A stretch of 64,000 nucleotides of DNA from Diphasiastrum complanatum (lineage: Eukaryota; Streptophyta; Lycopodiopsida; Lycopodiales; Lycopodiaceae): NCBI GenBank assembly GCA_029204225.1, contig CM055097.1:50440195-50504194 (forward strand), written 5' to 3'. Below the pieces are notes generated by a model. The model was not told the origin of the DNA. It was given only the letters and a program-made list of their open reading frames with translations, and searched no databases. The position numbers were made by a program, and so were the translations under genes. Of the stretch, positions 44,375 through 55,737 are shown piece after piece. The stretch's first letter is position 1. Every line of letters starts with the position of its first letter.

Positions 44375-47289
44375 TTCAAGTAAGTTATAGCTTATTTGGT
44401 ATTAAATATTGCTTGAATTTTTTGATTCATCCATAATCACTAGTTTTATATTCATTTCAACTTTCTGTTGATTTGCTTATTATACTGCTATGAATACTAT
44501 AAGTGTCAAAAATTTTACTGACATTTTCATGAACATTATGTTTGCAATGTAGATCAGCTTTGGTTGTTGAAGACCATTTGGCCGATGAGATTTCGATTGG
44601 AAACTCACTGGGCTCTATCTTGACTTCTAAATCTATGAAATCAATGTTAAACAATAACAAAATCAAGAAGATTAAGGCTTCAGTTACTGATAGCATTATG
44701 AATGAAGTTGCAAAAATATTAGACACTATATTGCTTCAGGGAGCATGTGACTTTTCTAGCATTAGTAGAGAAGCATATGCAACAATGTTTAAGATGATAA
44801 AGGGGGCATTTGCACAAGTAAGTATTAAAAAGTTTCCAATTCCATGACCATTTCATCTTTAAAAAAAAAGAGACATGTTAAACCAAGGTATGCAGACAAT
44901 AGTTGGTAATCCATTTCATATCAATGAAGTGTATTGCTCAAAAGGATAAATGTTGATTTCACACGTGTGGATTGTCCACAACATGTACTTGTGATCTCCT
45001 AAGGTGTGTAGATGCACCAAGATCAAGACTAGATTGAGATTCAAGATCTATCTTTGATTCTATGGCAAAAACACACTACTACATGCATTCAATCACTTCC
45101 AACTTTCACTCACACGTGTGAGAAGTGTTCCAAAAATAATCTTAGTAAAAACAAGCTGCTCTCCTCAGGTAGAGAGAGAAAATCATCATGAGCTCTCGGG
45201 TGGAGAGAGAAAGCTAGAAAACCAATTATTCACAAAATCCACTCAATTTCAAAATCAATTAGATACAAATGAGAAGTATAATGATACTAATAGATCCATG
45301 AGCTACCACAATGCCCAATCATGATTGGACCACACTTTTGCCACCTCTTAATCCTATTGGACCATTGAACCATTCACCTCTAAATTCTATTGGACCATTT
45401 TCAAGCATATCTCAAATTCTATTGGGCCACTCATGGTTCCACCTCTAAATCCTATTGGACCTCTTAAACTTCATCAAACAAAATCATTACACTTGTCTAC
45501 ACTCTAATTGGCTCGAGTTTGGCCTCCTACTCTATTTTGACTCAATAGTGGCATTACAATTGGAAATGGATAATTTGCCATCTATGCCAAATTTGACCCT
45601 ATCAACATCCTACACCTAGATGCTTGATACAAAAAAAATAAGACCCCTATATCTAACATTTTTAATTTAATTCACAATTCTCCACACGTGAGAACATCAT
45701 CCACACGTGAGATTCACTTACAAACTTCTTTCATAAAAATACCAAGCTAGATTTTTGCCAATTTCTCACAATAAAGTTTAGCATATAACAATTCCAACAA
45801 TTTATTTACTGACTTTAATCAGTTACTAACATTCATCATAAATTTTTACGGTATTACAAATGAGAATGTCAATAACAAGTTGATACTTGTTCTCAAGTTA
45901 GATGAGTCTGAAATTATAAAAGGACAAAAAATAGAAAGAGTCAGTCTCACTACCATGAATGGAGCACTTTTAAATTCAAAAGACTCATAAGGCCTCAATT
46001 TCAGTGTTCAATCAAAAAATGATATCTGGTGGTTGGCAGCATTTCAGGTATAGTAGTTCATTCGCATAATCAATAGGGATAATCATTTTAATATGGATTT
46101 CATTAGAGAAATCTTCTCTATGTTAATATTATGAGCTAATCACATTTTTGTATTCTCTTATAGGTGATGAAAGAAGACCATGACATTCTCTCATGGATAT
46201 TTAATAGAACGTCATATCCTGCCACCATAAAAAATCACATGGAGGGAGTTCCACTCAATATTCCTGGAATTGGCACTTTCAACATTGAATGGCATTTAGC
46301 AAGAGATTTGAAGACATTAAAATGTATGTTCAATGTATCCCATGGCACTAACTCTAAACACCTTTGTTTGTACTGCATGAAGATAGCAAAAGACATGACA
46401 AGGAGTACATGACTATCAAGAGATCGAGAAGATCCTAATTGAAAACCTGTACTACTGATTCCTCTTCAAAATGTTCATATCTGTACATTGCATGCGGAGG
46501 TGCGTATTATAGAAAAAAAAATATCTTCACATCTTGTTTGCATGGAATTCCGAGCCGGAGGCCTCTACGAAGGAAGCTATTTCCAAATTAGAGGATGTGT
46601 TGTCCAAAGTAGGCTTACATAAAGGCCACGTTAAAATAAAAAAAGATGACAAGTTATCACGTAAAACATGAAATATTCCATGCAAGCTGAGCATTGGAGG
46701 ATCCAAAGCTCGAAGATTTTTATCAAATTATTTTGGCAAAAAATCCAAGATTCAATACTCGGTTTGGAAAAAAATTATTGCAGCAACTTAAGATTTCGAA
46801 GAAGAAGGTTCTACTCGTATACACAAAGTAGAAGTTTGGAAAAAAATAGACAACATGGTGAAATACTTGAGAAAAAGATCAATTTTCAAATACTGATGTA
46901 CAAATGATACAAAAAACAACCAGTGAATTTGTGCATGCAGTTCAAAGTGCATGGGGTGTTGATCATATAACACATTATATGGTAAGATTTTGATGTTACA
47001 CTACTATAGACAAATATGTGCAAATAAATTAGATACTTTTGGTACTGATTTAAATTATAATTTTATGACTTGCAGCACATATTACGACATCATTCGACAT
47101 TTTTTGCAAGAATTAGTGGAAGTCTTAGCATAGGGTCATCGCAAGGAATGAAAAAATCTCATTGGCAAGCAAGAGCAGCATTTCATAAAAGTACACAACA
47201 TGGTGAGACTAGCACAAAAATAGCTATATACTACAACTTTTCCAATGGTTTTACAGAAGAATCCAAATTCAAAATCGACGGATTATAAA
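44375..47289 (+). pseudogene. fam-T copy B: unknown transposase-like multi-exon gene carrying a solo LTR
   Basis: Longest copy of the family. Exons (joined by comparison with copy A): 44553-44818 (LVVEDHLADEISIG, SIMNEVAKILDTILLQGACD, MFKMIKGAFAQ, donor gtaagt), about 44898-46049 after removing the solo LTR (VGNPFHINEVYCSKG..., LLTFIINFYGITNENVNNK, IWWLAAFQ), 46164-46490 (VMKEDHDILSWIFNR, DLKTLKCMFNVSHGTNSKHL, CLYCMK, LLIPLQNVHICTLHAEVRII), then STKEAISKLEDVLSK, RRFLSNYFGKKSKIQYSVWK, and a last exon 47076-47289 (HHSTFFARISGSLSIGSSQG, HWQARAAFHKSTQHG). The D-L-K...CLYC and HWQARAAFHKSTQHG patterns recall uncharacterised repetitive, transposase-like proteins of other eukaryotes; that recollection is unverified. 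Stops and frameshifts make it a pseudogene. Confidence 0.65.
44951..45770 (-). mobile_element. Solo LTR of the copia-1/copia-5 family in fam-T copy B
   Basis: 820 bp with TG...CA ends and a perfect 5-bp duplication ATAAA (44946-44950; 45771-45775). On the minus strand it begins TGTGAGAAATTGG exactly like the copia-5 3' LTR at 63398 and ends like the copia-1 LTR at 10322. fam-T copy A has the empty site (gctcaaaaggaaaaagtc near 29098), so the insertion is later than the split of the two fam-T copies. Contains several CACACGTG words. Confidence 0.93.
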
Positions 47290-47395
47290 AAATTTCAAAA
47301 AGCAGGCAAATTTATACAAGCCAATAGGCAATAGACACACAATAAAAATTTGTATATTAAATGAAAATATTTACAAAAGTACAATTCAGCAGTAT
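47290..47395. other. Convergent spacer between fam-T and fam-E
   Basis: About 106 bp of AT-rich sequence (aataaaaattt, aatgaaaatatt) between two gene ends facing each other; probable shared 3' region with poly(A) signals on both strands. Confidence 0.45.
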
Positions 47396-48950
47396 CTACT
47401 CTGCTTCCGATACTTTCTCTAATGAAAGTTGCAACTTAAAATCATGCAACAATTTCCTTCTTTCGTATGGATCCAACAGCTCATAGTTTTTATGCTTACT
47501 CAGATCAACGTAAGCAGCACACAATGCAAAATGAGATGATCTGAACATGGAATTTATTGGTCCATATCCTAAAATTTTAATCACAATAGTTTTTTTTTAC
47601 AAAAATTATTTTATGTATCTTAATAAAATCATGTCCTCCAAGAAAATGAGACAGTGTCTTGATTTCCATAATCATAGTCTCACCACATTGATGAAACTTT
47701 GAATGAGCAACACTTATCTCATTAACTTTAGATAGTGCCCCAGTGCATGATCTCTTGAAAATTCTCCAGCAGAAGATCTCTGCCCTCCTCGACGAATTGC
47801 GAAATCATCAAGGAAATTTGTTTTCTGAAATAAATACAAAAACAAAGTAAGCTCTAGTATATAATCTAATATAATGAATCTACTAGTACATGATAAGATA
47901 CAAAAACTTATGCATTCGGCTTTGTCTTCTCTGATTACTATCTCTCCATCAATATTATGTCCACCTTTCAATGTCAATATTGTTGGTGAATAGACAGTTG
48001 GTTGTGGCAAACCAAATTGACTTTGGATTATGAGAAACTTCTCCTCAGAAGGTAGATCATCTTCTTTGTTGTGCATTTCCTCCACAGCCATTTTCAAGCA
48101 ATCTTTTCCTGAATAAAACTTATCATTATGTATATCGTCAACACCAAGGAAAAGATCATCAAAATCAAAATCAATTATATCCAAAAATTCATCAAGCTCT
48201 TTGCTCAAAATACAAAGAGTCTCAACTTTAGTAAAATAAAAAAGATCCGATATATCCGATATTGTCAAAAAAGAATTATTATCTATATTATAGGTAGGCA
48301 AAGTGATCAAAGATTTATCAGAAGGAGAAAGGGTAGTGGATGTTCTAGGGCCTATAAACGATGCCCTATTTTGAGTAGGATCAAAATCTGAACAATCATC
48401 TAAATTAACGTTCGTATCAATAAAAAAAAAATTATATCTACAATCTTTGACTTTTCAGACTTTGTACCACTGGAAGAAGTAGCTTCAGAAGTGGAAGGGC
48501 CAGTTTCCAAATCGTAAGAAATATTTAATGAAAGAAAAAAAAAACAAATGCAAACTGAAAATCAACAAATCTACATTTTTTATTGTGAATTGGGCACTCA
48601 TCCATAGACTTGAAATCATTATGTAACTTGGTGAACACTCTGTCAAGCTTAGCTTTATAGCTATGTTTGTCGAGTGCCACCAAGTCTTCATAATGAATCA
48701 TGTCTTTATTCTGAGATCTGAATAACAGAGTACTGAGTAGAGACTTAAATGTGAGATAAATCTCAGAAAATGCCTCCACACCAGGACCCTCAGTAATAGA
48801 GGGAAGAATAAAAAAGAAAAAAAAAAAAAAAGAGATTGGAAATACTCCAAATTATCAATAATACCAAATTCATGAAAAAAAAAAAAACAAACTAGAATCA
48901 AAATTAGGCCTTTTAAACAAAAACTACAGATGTAAAATTTCAAAAATCGC
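47396..48950 (-). pseudogene. fam-E copy 2: unknown acidic multi-exon protein
   Basis: Paralogue of 8371-9714. On the minus strand: HEFGIIDNLEYFQSLF near 48885; EGPGVEAFSEIYLTFKSL; HYEDLVALDKHSYKAKLDRV near 48690; CPIHNKKCRFVDFQ near 48590; IDNNSFLTISDISDLFYF near 48290; FLDIIDFDFDDLFLGVDD near 48195; GLPQPTVYSPTILTLKGGHN; last intron with a GC donor (gcataag near 47910) where copy 1 has gtataag; FLDDFAIRRGGQRSSAGEF and RDHALGHYLK near 47770; IKTLSHFLGGHDFIKI near 47640; KIIFVKK; ILGYGPINSM; and a C-terminus LLDPYERRKLLHDFKLQ ending at 47396, which copy 1 lost. A frameshift near 47715 and poly-T slips near 48530 and 48830 break it. Confidence 0.65.
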
Positions 48951-48999
48951 CCTCAGACGCAAACTGCAGGTCAGACAAGAACTTCAAGGCAATGTGCAC

Positions 49000-49675
49000 A
49001 TATTAGAAATTAGGGTATCGGATCCGAGCGCGTGAACAAAGAGCAGAAAAAAAATGAGATGTAAGGTGCGCTTGAATGCGCTACCGGACGAGGCAGTATT
49101 GGTTCCAAATGCAAGTAAGTCAACGGAGGGTAATCAATACAAAGGGCACGCTTGAAATCGATATTTGGCCAAGAAATCGAAAATTTCCATGAAAATCCGA
49201 ACCGAAAATAACCTGTTTATAAAAAAAATTTGCACGTGTGGAAGAGTTACAAAAGGACACCTGTCGACGTATGATTGGTCAAAAAGAATCCGTCGTACAG
49301 ACAATGATTGATCTGACATCTATCACGTGCGAGAATGACACGTGTCAAAAAATGACTCTTGCACGTGTCTTGACCCACGTGGCCTCATAATTGAGTCATC
49401 ATTGTCAGTACGGACATTCCATGTAGACCAATTAGATGACAACACGTGTCATCGGCCATTTTTTCACACGTGCAAAAATTTCGTATATATAAGTCCTCGG
49501 AATTTTTATTTTTTTTGCAGAATTTTCGGTTTTCGCTCCCAATATCGCTCTCAAGCGCGCCCTCTCACCGCTTAATCATCCGCCTTCTCACAATGCGCTC
49601 GAGATCGATACAGCTATAATTCCAATATCGCTTTCGAGCGCGCATCTCCTTTCTGAAAATATTCTATATAATTGA
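49000..49675. promoter_or_regulatory. Candidate divergent promoter with inverted arms and CACGTG cluster
   Basis: The centre (49222-49484) is bounded by inverted words aaatttgcacgtgtg and cacacgtgcaaaaattt and holds about six CACGTG cores. Outside it, each side has a TATA-like box pointing outward (ttataaacagg on the minus strand near 49210; tatatataag on the plus strand at 49486-49495), followed by similar sequence on both arms: gaaattttcgatttc...aaatatcgatttcaagcgtgccc (minus) and gaattttcggttttc...caatatcgctctcaagcgcgccc (plus, 49521-49563). The minus arm leads into fam-E; the plus arm is cut near 49675 by CACTA sequence. Similar words precede fam-E copy 1. Confidence 0.5.
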
Positions 49676-50190
49676 AAAATGTCGCAACACTTTTTGTGGC
49701 ACTTTATCCCCTTGTACGTCATCTCGATAACATGAAGCGTTACATGTTGGACATTGAAGCTTTTTTTAATGCTCACCTTTATATAAAACATGGTCTTCTG
49801 GACATGCATGTGACACTACGGTCACTCCATTTGTATGTTGTTTGAAGATTTAGAACAAGAATTGACGTAGCTAGTCTCGAAATGGATGATCCTAGATACA
49901 AATGAGTGTCTGCCTCCTTGCATAATAGAATCTCATCTTCATCCATGTCAAATTGTTCGTGATCTCCATTTTCACTAGAAGATACATGCATAGCATCATT
50001 CTCGTTTGCTTCATTAAAGTACGATTCAAACATATTGTGCATTGCTTCACCGTGTTGCAGCTCATCATCATCATCATTTTTTTCAACTGTATTTGCATCT
50101 TGAATTTGTTTTGCGTTGTTCTCTCATGTCCATCAAAACTTGACGTTGATTGTAAGTTGATTGTAATTAAACATTGATGGATCAACTCTG
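49676..50190 (-). pseudogene. CACTA/En-Spm TNP2-like transposase fragment 2
   Basis: Minus strand: MHNMFESYFNEANENDAMHV near 50040, a short acidic stretch, then a decayed L-C-K-E-A-D-T-x-L-Y-L-G block near 49925, SRLATSILVLNLQTTYKWSD near 49875 and a scrap of the CPTCNAS region near 49740. It matches fragment 1 (6960-7520) but has lost about 200 bp including an intron between tgtgacactacgg and gacatgcatg (join near 49808). It probably continues upstream across copia-4 to about 54100. Confidence 0.78.
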
Positions 50191-50517
50191 TGGAATGGCA
50201 ATCGATTTATTGGCTAAACACATTAAACAAATTCAATAAATGACGTTGATAGATTGACGAATATTATAATAAAAAACAACCATATAAAATTAACAAACTT
50301 CAACGTCTTGCAAATTCGATGGTTGACCCTCATCTTTTTGTTCAAACTTTCACAAATGATTTTCAACAATACATCTTTCACGCATCTTTTGCCCATCAAA
50401 ATAGTTATTCTGCGAGAAACAAAAATCAAGTACATGTCACTTTAGCACAATATTTGAGGCTATGTTTAAGTTACAATAACAAAGCCTTTATGAACAAAAA
50501 AACATGCATGTTTATTA
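50191..50517. other. CACTA-derived flank left of copia-4
   Basis: AT-rich; probably intron or 5' region of the preceding CACTA fragment on the minus strand. It is continuous with 54020 onward once copia-4 is removed. Confidence 0.4.
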
Positions 50518-51446
50518 TGTTGGATTTATTTTCTCTAGTCACCTAAATCCCATTTTAATCTGCCTCCATTCATGCTGCATATTTACTCGCATTGTCGCGC
50601 AGTCTGCATATTCACATGCAGATTCTCATAGGCGATAAAAAGACGAAAAGCAAAGGCTGACGTCACACCCTCTTCATGCTTATGCAGCTGCACTAACAGA
50701 CTGGACGACGACTGCAGCCACCCACGATCTCCTACAGACAGCACATCCACCCTGTACTTTCTTCATCTACACACCTGTAACATTATGTATATATTGAATA
50801 CCATTTGCGTATTCATGAACAAGTTAGTAAGCGAGAGAGAACGAAGAAGAGAAGCTTATCAGAGATAGACAAAAGTAGATGCTCTGTGCATTGATTCTTT
50901 AATTTGTCAACAATAAGGTTTCATTCCTTTACAGTTTGAATAAGCTTCGTAGGGCACGCGGTTTCGTCCGCTAGTGTCTTGTGCTCTACCGCATTATTGA
51001 CATGTATACTTGATATACTTAATCTGATACAGTTCTTTGTTCTGCGTTTAGATTTGTGTTAATATTGCTATGTTTATTATTCATTTGTTTGATCTTTCTG
51101 GTAATAGACGACTAACATTTAGTCTTGTCTTTCACGAATGTTTTGCGACTAATTATCAATCGAGCATTGTCTAGCTCTTTGCGAATCATTTGCGACTTCG
51201 TTTATTAATGTTTGGCTACGTAATCAAGAACGACCGTGATTTCCATCACTAACATTCTGTTCATTCTGATAGGCGTAGTCATGCTTTGGGAGAGAGTCAC
51301 ATAGCTCGTTCTGCTGCGCATGAATAATTTTTGTTCAAGTTTGTTTCTTGATCGTGTTCGTCTTACCCCTCTGAGCTAATTTTTTTTTTTTTGTTTCTAA
51401 CATATGACACCTTTCTCAACTCTCGCTACTCTTCCTCTCTCCAACA
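50518..51446 (+). repeat. copia-4 5' LTR, 929 bp
   Basis: Ends in CCAACA directly before the primer binding site. Very similar to 53006-54019, indicating a fairly recent insertion compared with most elements here. Confidence 0.93.
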
Positions 51447-51602
51447 TGGTATCAGAGCTATATTCATAGCTTGATAAGCTTCCACAGTACAAGACTCTAC
51501 CAGGCGATAGAGTAATTGTTTTCTTGTTCTGTATTTCAGCATCAGATTTTCATACTTAAGTCACTGATAGATTCTCCTATCACTTAGACTAATTCCTCCA
51601 CA

Positions 51603-52085
51603 TGGATCTCCAAGGGAAAGCCAATACTATCATGGACAAGCTTGATGGAGCCAATTACCATTTGTGAAAATTTAAGATGAAAATTGTACTAATGGCTAAA
51701 AAATTGTATGACGTTGTTACAGGTTCAGAAGAGAAACCCGATGCAGACGACGCAACAATCGCTAGATGGAAGCTGAAAGATAGAAAGACTTTCGCGCTGA
51801 TCATCCTCAACATCACGGATACCAAGATCGGCCATGTATCCGAGGCTCGGACATCGAAAGAAGTCTGGGACATCTTGAGCATACTATATGAAGTGCGAGA
51901 TATAGCTTCCAAGCTACATCTCAGGAAGAAGTTCTACTCCCTCAAGATGACGAATGGTGATTCTCTGCAGACACATTAATCAATTCAAGAACCTGCTAAG
52001 ATAAATGATTGCTGTCGGATCTGTCATTGACGATCAGGATGCAGTGATGCAACTGCTTACAAGCTTGCTTGCCAAGCTCTTACGA
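51603..52085 (+). pseudogene. copia-4 gag
   Basis: Starts at ATG 51603 (MDLQGKANTIMDKLDGANYH), with a stop where the family has the Trp of the YxxWK motif, then KFKMKIVLMAKKLYDVVTG, KDRKTFALIILNITDTKI, SKEVWDILSILYE and LHLRKKFYSLKM. Stops at about 51977 and beyond; joined to RT near 52085. Confidence 0.85.
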
Positions 52086-52998
52086 CAGCTGGGTGATGAT
52101 CATCACTTCTGTTTGGGAATTCAAATCCACAGAGACAAAGCAAATCGATTGATTTACATCACTCAACCAAGGTATCTTAACAATGTTTTTAACAAATATT
52201 ATTTGATGAATTGTATTTTAGCTCACTCACCAATGGATCCATGCCTGCATCTGTCAAAGGACCAATGTCCCCAGACCAAGCAAGAATTGGAGCAAATGAG
52301 AGAATACCTTTATCGATCGATACTAGGATCTCTCATGTATGCAATGGTCTGTACAAGGTCTGATATCTCTTGTTGTAAGCTCACTCAGCCAATACATGGC
52401 TAATCTTGGCATTACCCATTGGAAGGCTCTCATACGAGTCATGGGATATATTCGAGCTACCATGGACCAGTGCATCTACTATGGAGATGTCAGCAACGAA
52501 AATCTCCATCAGCTTAGTGGTTATTCTGATGCAAGCTGGGGAGGAGATGTAGACAATCGTAAATCCACATCTGGATTTACATTCTTCTTCAATGACGGTC
52601 CCATCTCATGGAACAGTCGTAAGTAAACTTCTGTCGCACTTTCTTCTACAGAAGCAGAATACATTGCTGCTTCTCAATCTATCAAGGAAGCGTTCTGGTT
52701 GAAAAATTTACTGTCAAATATTAATCTGAATCAATATAGCCCTACAATTTTATTTTTTGATAATCAAAGTGCTATTGCCTTATCGGCCAACCCTAGATTT
52801 CACTCTAGGAGTAAGCACTTTGAAATCATATATCACTACATCAGGAGCAAGGTTCTCAACAATGAAGTAAACTTAACTAACTGCAGAATGCAGGACATGG
52901 TTGTAGACATATTCACAAAAGCACTCAGTGTTAATACACACAACAAATTTTGTGCATTGCTTAGTCTGAAGATCAAGGCATTCACAGAGCCAGATTAA
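52086..52998 (+). pseudogene. copia-4 RT end and RNase H
   Basis: FCLGIQIHRDKANRLIYITQ near 52110, YLYRSILGSLMYAMVCTRSD near 52308, LSGYSDASWGGDVDNRKSTS near 52514, FFDNQSAIALSANPRFHSRS near 52757, HFEIIYHYIRSKVLNNEV near 52820, MVVDIFTKALS near 52897, stop TAA at 52996. Catalytic YVDD is lost with the deletion; a frameshift near 52370 and a stop at 52624 are present. Confidence 0.88.
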
Positions 52999-53005
52999 GA
53001 GGGGG

Positions 53006-54019
53006 TGTTGGATTTATTTTCTCTAGTAATCTAAATCCCATTTTAATCTACCTCCATTCATGCTGCATATATACTTGCATTGTCGCGCAGTCTGCATATT
53101 CACATGCACAGGCGATGAAAAGACGAAAAGCAAATGCTGACATCACACCCTCTTCACGCTTATGCAGTTGTGCTAACAGACCGGACAACGACTACAACCA
53201 CCCACGATCTCCTACAGACAGCACATCCACCCTGTACTTTCTTCATCTGCACACCTGTAACATTATGTATATATTGAATACCATTTGCATATTCATGAAC
53301 AAGCTAGTAAGCGAGAGAGAACGAAGAAGAGAAGCTTATCAAAGATAGACAAAAGTAGATGCTCTGTGCATTGATTCTTTAATTTGTCAGCAATAAGGTT
53401 TCATTCCTTTACAGTTTGAATAAGCTTTGTAGGGCACGTGGTTTCGTCCGCTACTGTCTTGTGCTTTACCGCATTATTGATATGTATACTTGATATACTT
53501 AATCTGATATAGTTCTTTGTTCTGCGTTCAGATTTGTGTCAATATTGCTATGCTTATTATTCATTCTGTCTGATCTTTCTAGTTGCTCTTTCTGGTAATA
53601 GACGACTAACATTTAGTTTTGTCTTTTGCGAATGTTTCGCGACTAATTATCAGTCGAGCACTGTCTAGCTCATTGAGAATCATTCATGACACATGATTTG
53701 TCTAGCTATTCATGACAAATTATTCTTCTGACACTTCATTTATTAATGTTTGGCTACGTAATCAAGAATGACCATGATTTCCATCACTAACGTTCTGTTC
53801 ATTCTGATAAGCATAGTCATGCTTTCGGAGAGAGTCGCATAGCTTGTTCCGCTACGCACGAACAATTTTTGTTCGAGTTCATTTCTCGTTCGAGTTTGTT
53901 TCTCGTTTGTGTTTCGTTTCTCGTTCGTGTTCATCTTACCCCTCTGGGCTAATTTTTTTTTTTTTGTTTCTAACATACGACACCTTTCTCAACTCTCGCT
54001 ACTCTCCCTCTCTCCAACA
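53006..54019 (+). repeat. copia-4 3' LTR, 1014 bp
   Basis: Directly follows the polypurine tract and is bounded by the TATTA duplication. Confidence 0.93.
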
Positions 54020-54436
54020 TATTATTTACCCTGTTGACTTGAGTAGTGTCTTCATTGCTAGACTGATTTGAATGTAATTCATCTCCTTGTGATAAACTGC
54101 ATATATGCACAAGTACAAAACACAAATAACATAAGCCTAATCAATTTAAAAATACGTTGATTCTTATCTTTCGATCCTTAGATAGCATTATTCTATATGC
54201 ATATTATTGTTTGATTCTCATGTTTTGATTCTTATACGTGGATTCTTATATGATTCTTTTGCATCTTGTTGCATGTTATAAACGCACATCTATTTTCTTC
54301 TTCTTTTGTTATTATCGGTATGAAAGTCTAATTCCAATATACATTAAACTTTTGTAGTTTATTTTCTTTTTTTCTACTTCATTTCAATATATTAGGGTTT
54401 ATTGTAATATATTGTATGTTTACGAATGTAGTAGTC
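54020..54436. other. Region between copia-4 and the CACTA-like ORF
   Basis: The first 80 bp read on the minus strand as a Ser/Asn/Gln-rich coding scrap (SLSQGDELHSNQSSNEDT), a likely continuation of the TNP2-like fragment at 49676-50190. The rest is AT-rich without features. Confidence 0.35.
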
Positions 54437-55445
54437 ATGTCGGGGTCCAGTGGCGAGAGTTTGGAAGACTAGGTTTCAAATTTCTATTCATCGCTAACTC
54501 CTGAACAAAAAACACAATTGCAAGATATGCTTAGCCAAGACCTCGAGGGTGGTACCTCACAAGCGGCCGCGGCTCCCACCCCTATCGAAGAGTCATCCAC
54601 GAATTTGTATTATGACGTGAATCCTTAAGAGAAGATAATCGCCAATCGTAAAGGGAGGGTAGTTATGGACCGATTGTATTTTTGTGCCAACGCCATTTTG
54701 GTGATAGATTGTTTATGAAATGGTCCGATCGATCTAACAAACTTAAATGACAGATCGTTGGTACCTTTCATGACAAATTCCCACAAGACGAAAAATTCGA
54801 CTCGAAGGAAATCCATAAGCATATGTGCTTGTGGATAAGACATCGTCGTGATACATCACGACAAGCTTATAGGAATAGACAATCCAAACCTAGCTGGTGT
54901 TGAAGGTCAGATTGGAATAATGTAAAAAACAAAAAACACCAGATAAATACAAGATTCAAAGAGATGTTGCGGCCCGCCGCTAGGATGTATGGAATAGGCA
55001 ACCCTAGGTTGGGCTCGAGTGGAAAGATGGGCTTACAAGCAAACATGGTAAGTAAATTTAAACTACTCTTAAAGTTTGCCTTTGATTTCATATGATTTCT
55101 TTTTCTAACATGCATTCTGACTAGCTGTTCCAACCTAGCCCTAAATTAATTCCAACTTAAATTGAATGGATAGTTGGCAAACTATGGACGTCTACCAACC
55201 AAGTAAGAGTACGACTTTGCCTTCAAGGAATCATACGAGGTATTAGTCGATAAACTAAAGAGCGAGGGTAATCCTCCATGAGTAAGTTTCTTTGAAAGAT
55301 TTAAATTTTATATTTTTCGTATATTATTAATGTAAAACACATATGTGTTCACTTTTAATCATTAGTATGATCAAGCATTAAATACTAATGTGTCTTGTTT
55401 GCTTGTTTTCATACAGAGCGGATGTCAAGACGACGATGAGTAGAT
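54437..55445 (+). pseudogene. CACTA-like accessory ORF (plant transposase-24 type?), decayed
   Basis: Starts near ATG 54437 (MSGSSGESLED), with SSLTPEQKTQLQDMLSQDLE near 54490, NRKGRVVMDRLYF near 54647, QIVGTFHDKFPQDEKFDSKE near 54750, IRHRRDTSRQAYRNRQSKPS near 54835, FKEMLRPAARMYGIGNPRLG near 54955, then introns and a short acidic end SGCQDDDE near 55420. Frames shift several times. The layout resembles the second protein of plant En/Spm elements but I cannot confirm the family. Confidence 0.45.
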
Positions 55446-55737
55446 TAGGTTTTTAATAAAATTTTAGTTCGTTTATCGTAAGTTAGAGAGACTACGAAAA
55501 CAACAATTTTGTGATAAATTGATATACACTTTCAATATATATATTATTGCAATTGATCACAATATTGTTATTGGTTTTGTATGTTGGATTTCAAAATATG
55601 AGCAATGTCCTATTCCAAAATGTACAATGTACTACCAAGAGATTTTTTTACCTAATCCGAGCCGTCAAAATCTGACACAAAAACACGTCAAATATACATC
55701 AGGGATACCCGTCACGGACATTTTTTTTATGAAATTA
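55446..55737. other. AT-rich spacer
   Basis: No feature seen between the CACTA-like ORF and the palindrome array. Confidence 0.4.

Larger units (their letters stand above)
50518..54019 (+). mobile_element. copia-4: complete-ended, internally deleted copia element
   Basis: 5' LTR 50518-51446 and 3' LTR 53006-54019, both TGTTGGATTT...CTCTCCAACA. Perfect target duplication TATTA (50513-50517; 54020-54024). Primer site TGGTATCAGAGC at 51447, polypurine tract AAGAGGGGG at 52997-53005. Only gag and RT-end/RNase H remain; protease, integrase and most of RT are deleted near 52085. The 3' LTR is 85 bp longer because of short local duplications around 53570-53600 and 53680-53735. Confidence 0.95.

Noticed and set aside
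50518-54019. copia-4 as an intact autonomous element
   Set aside because: Ends are intact but protease, integrase and the RT catalytic box are missing.
54555-54575. NotI-like gcggccgc site suggesting vector or adaptor contamination
   Set aside because: It sits inside a frame shared by the CACTA-like ORF, with no other vector sequence around it.
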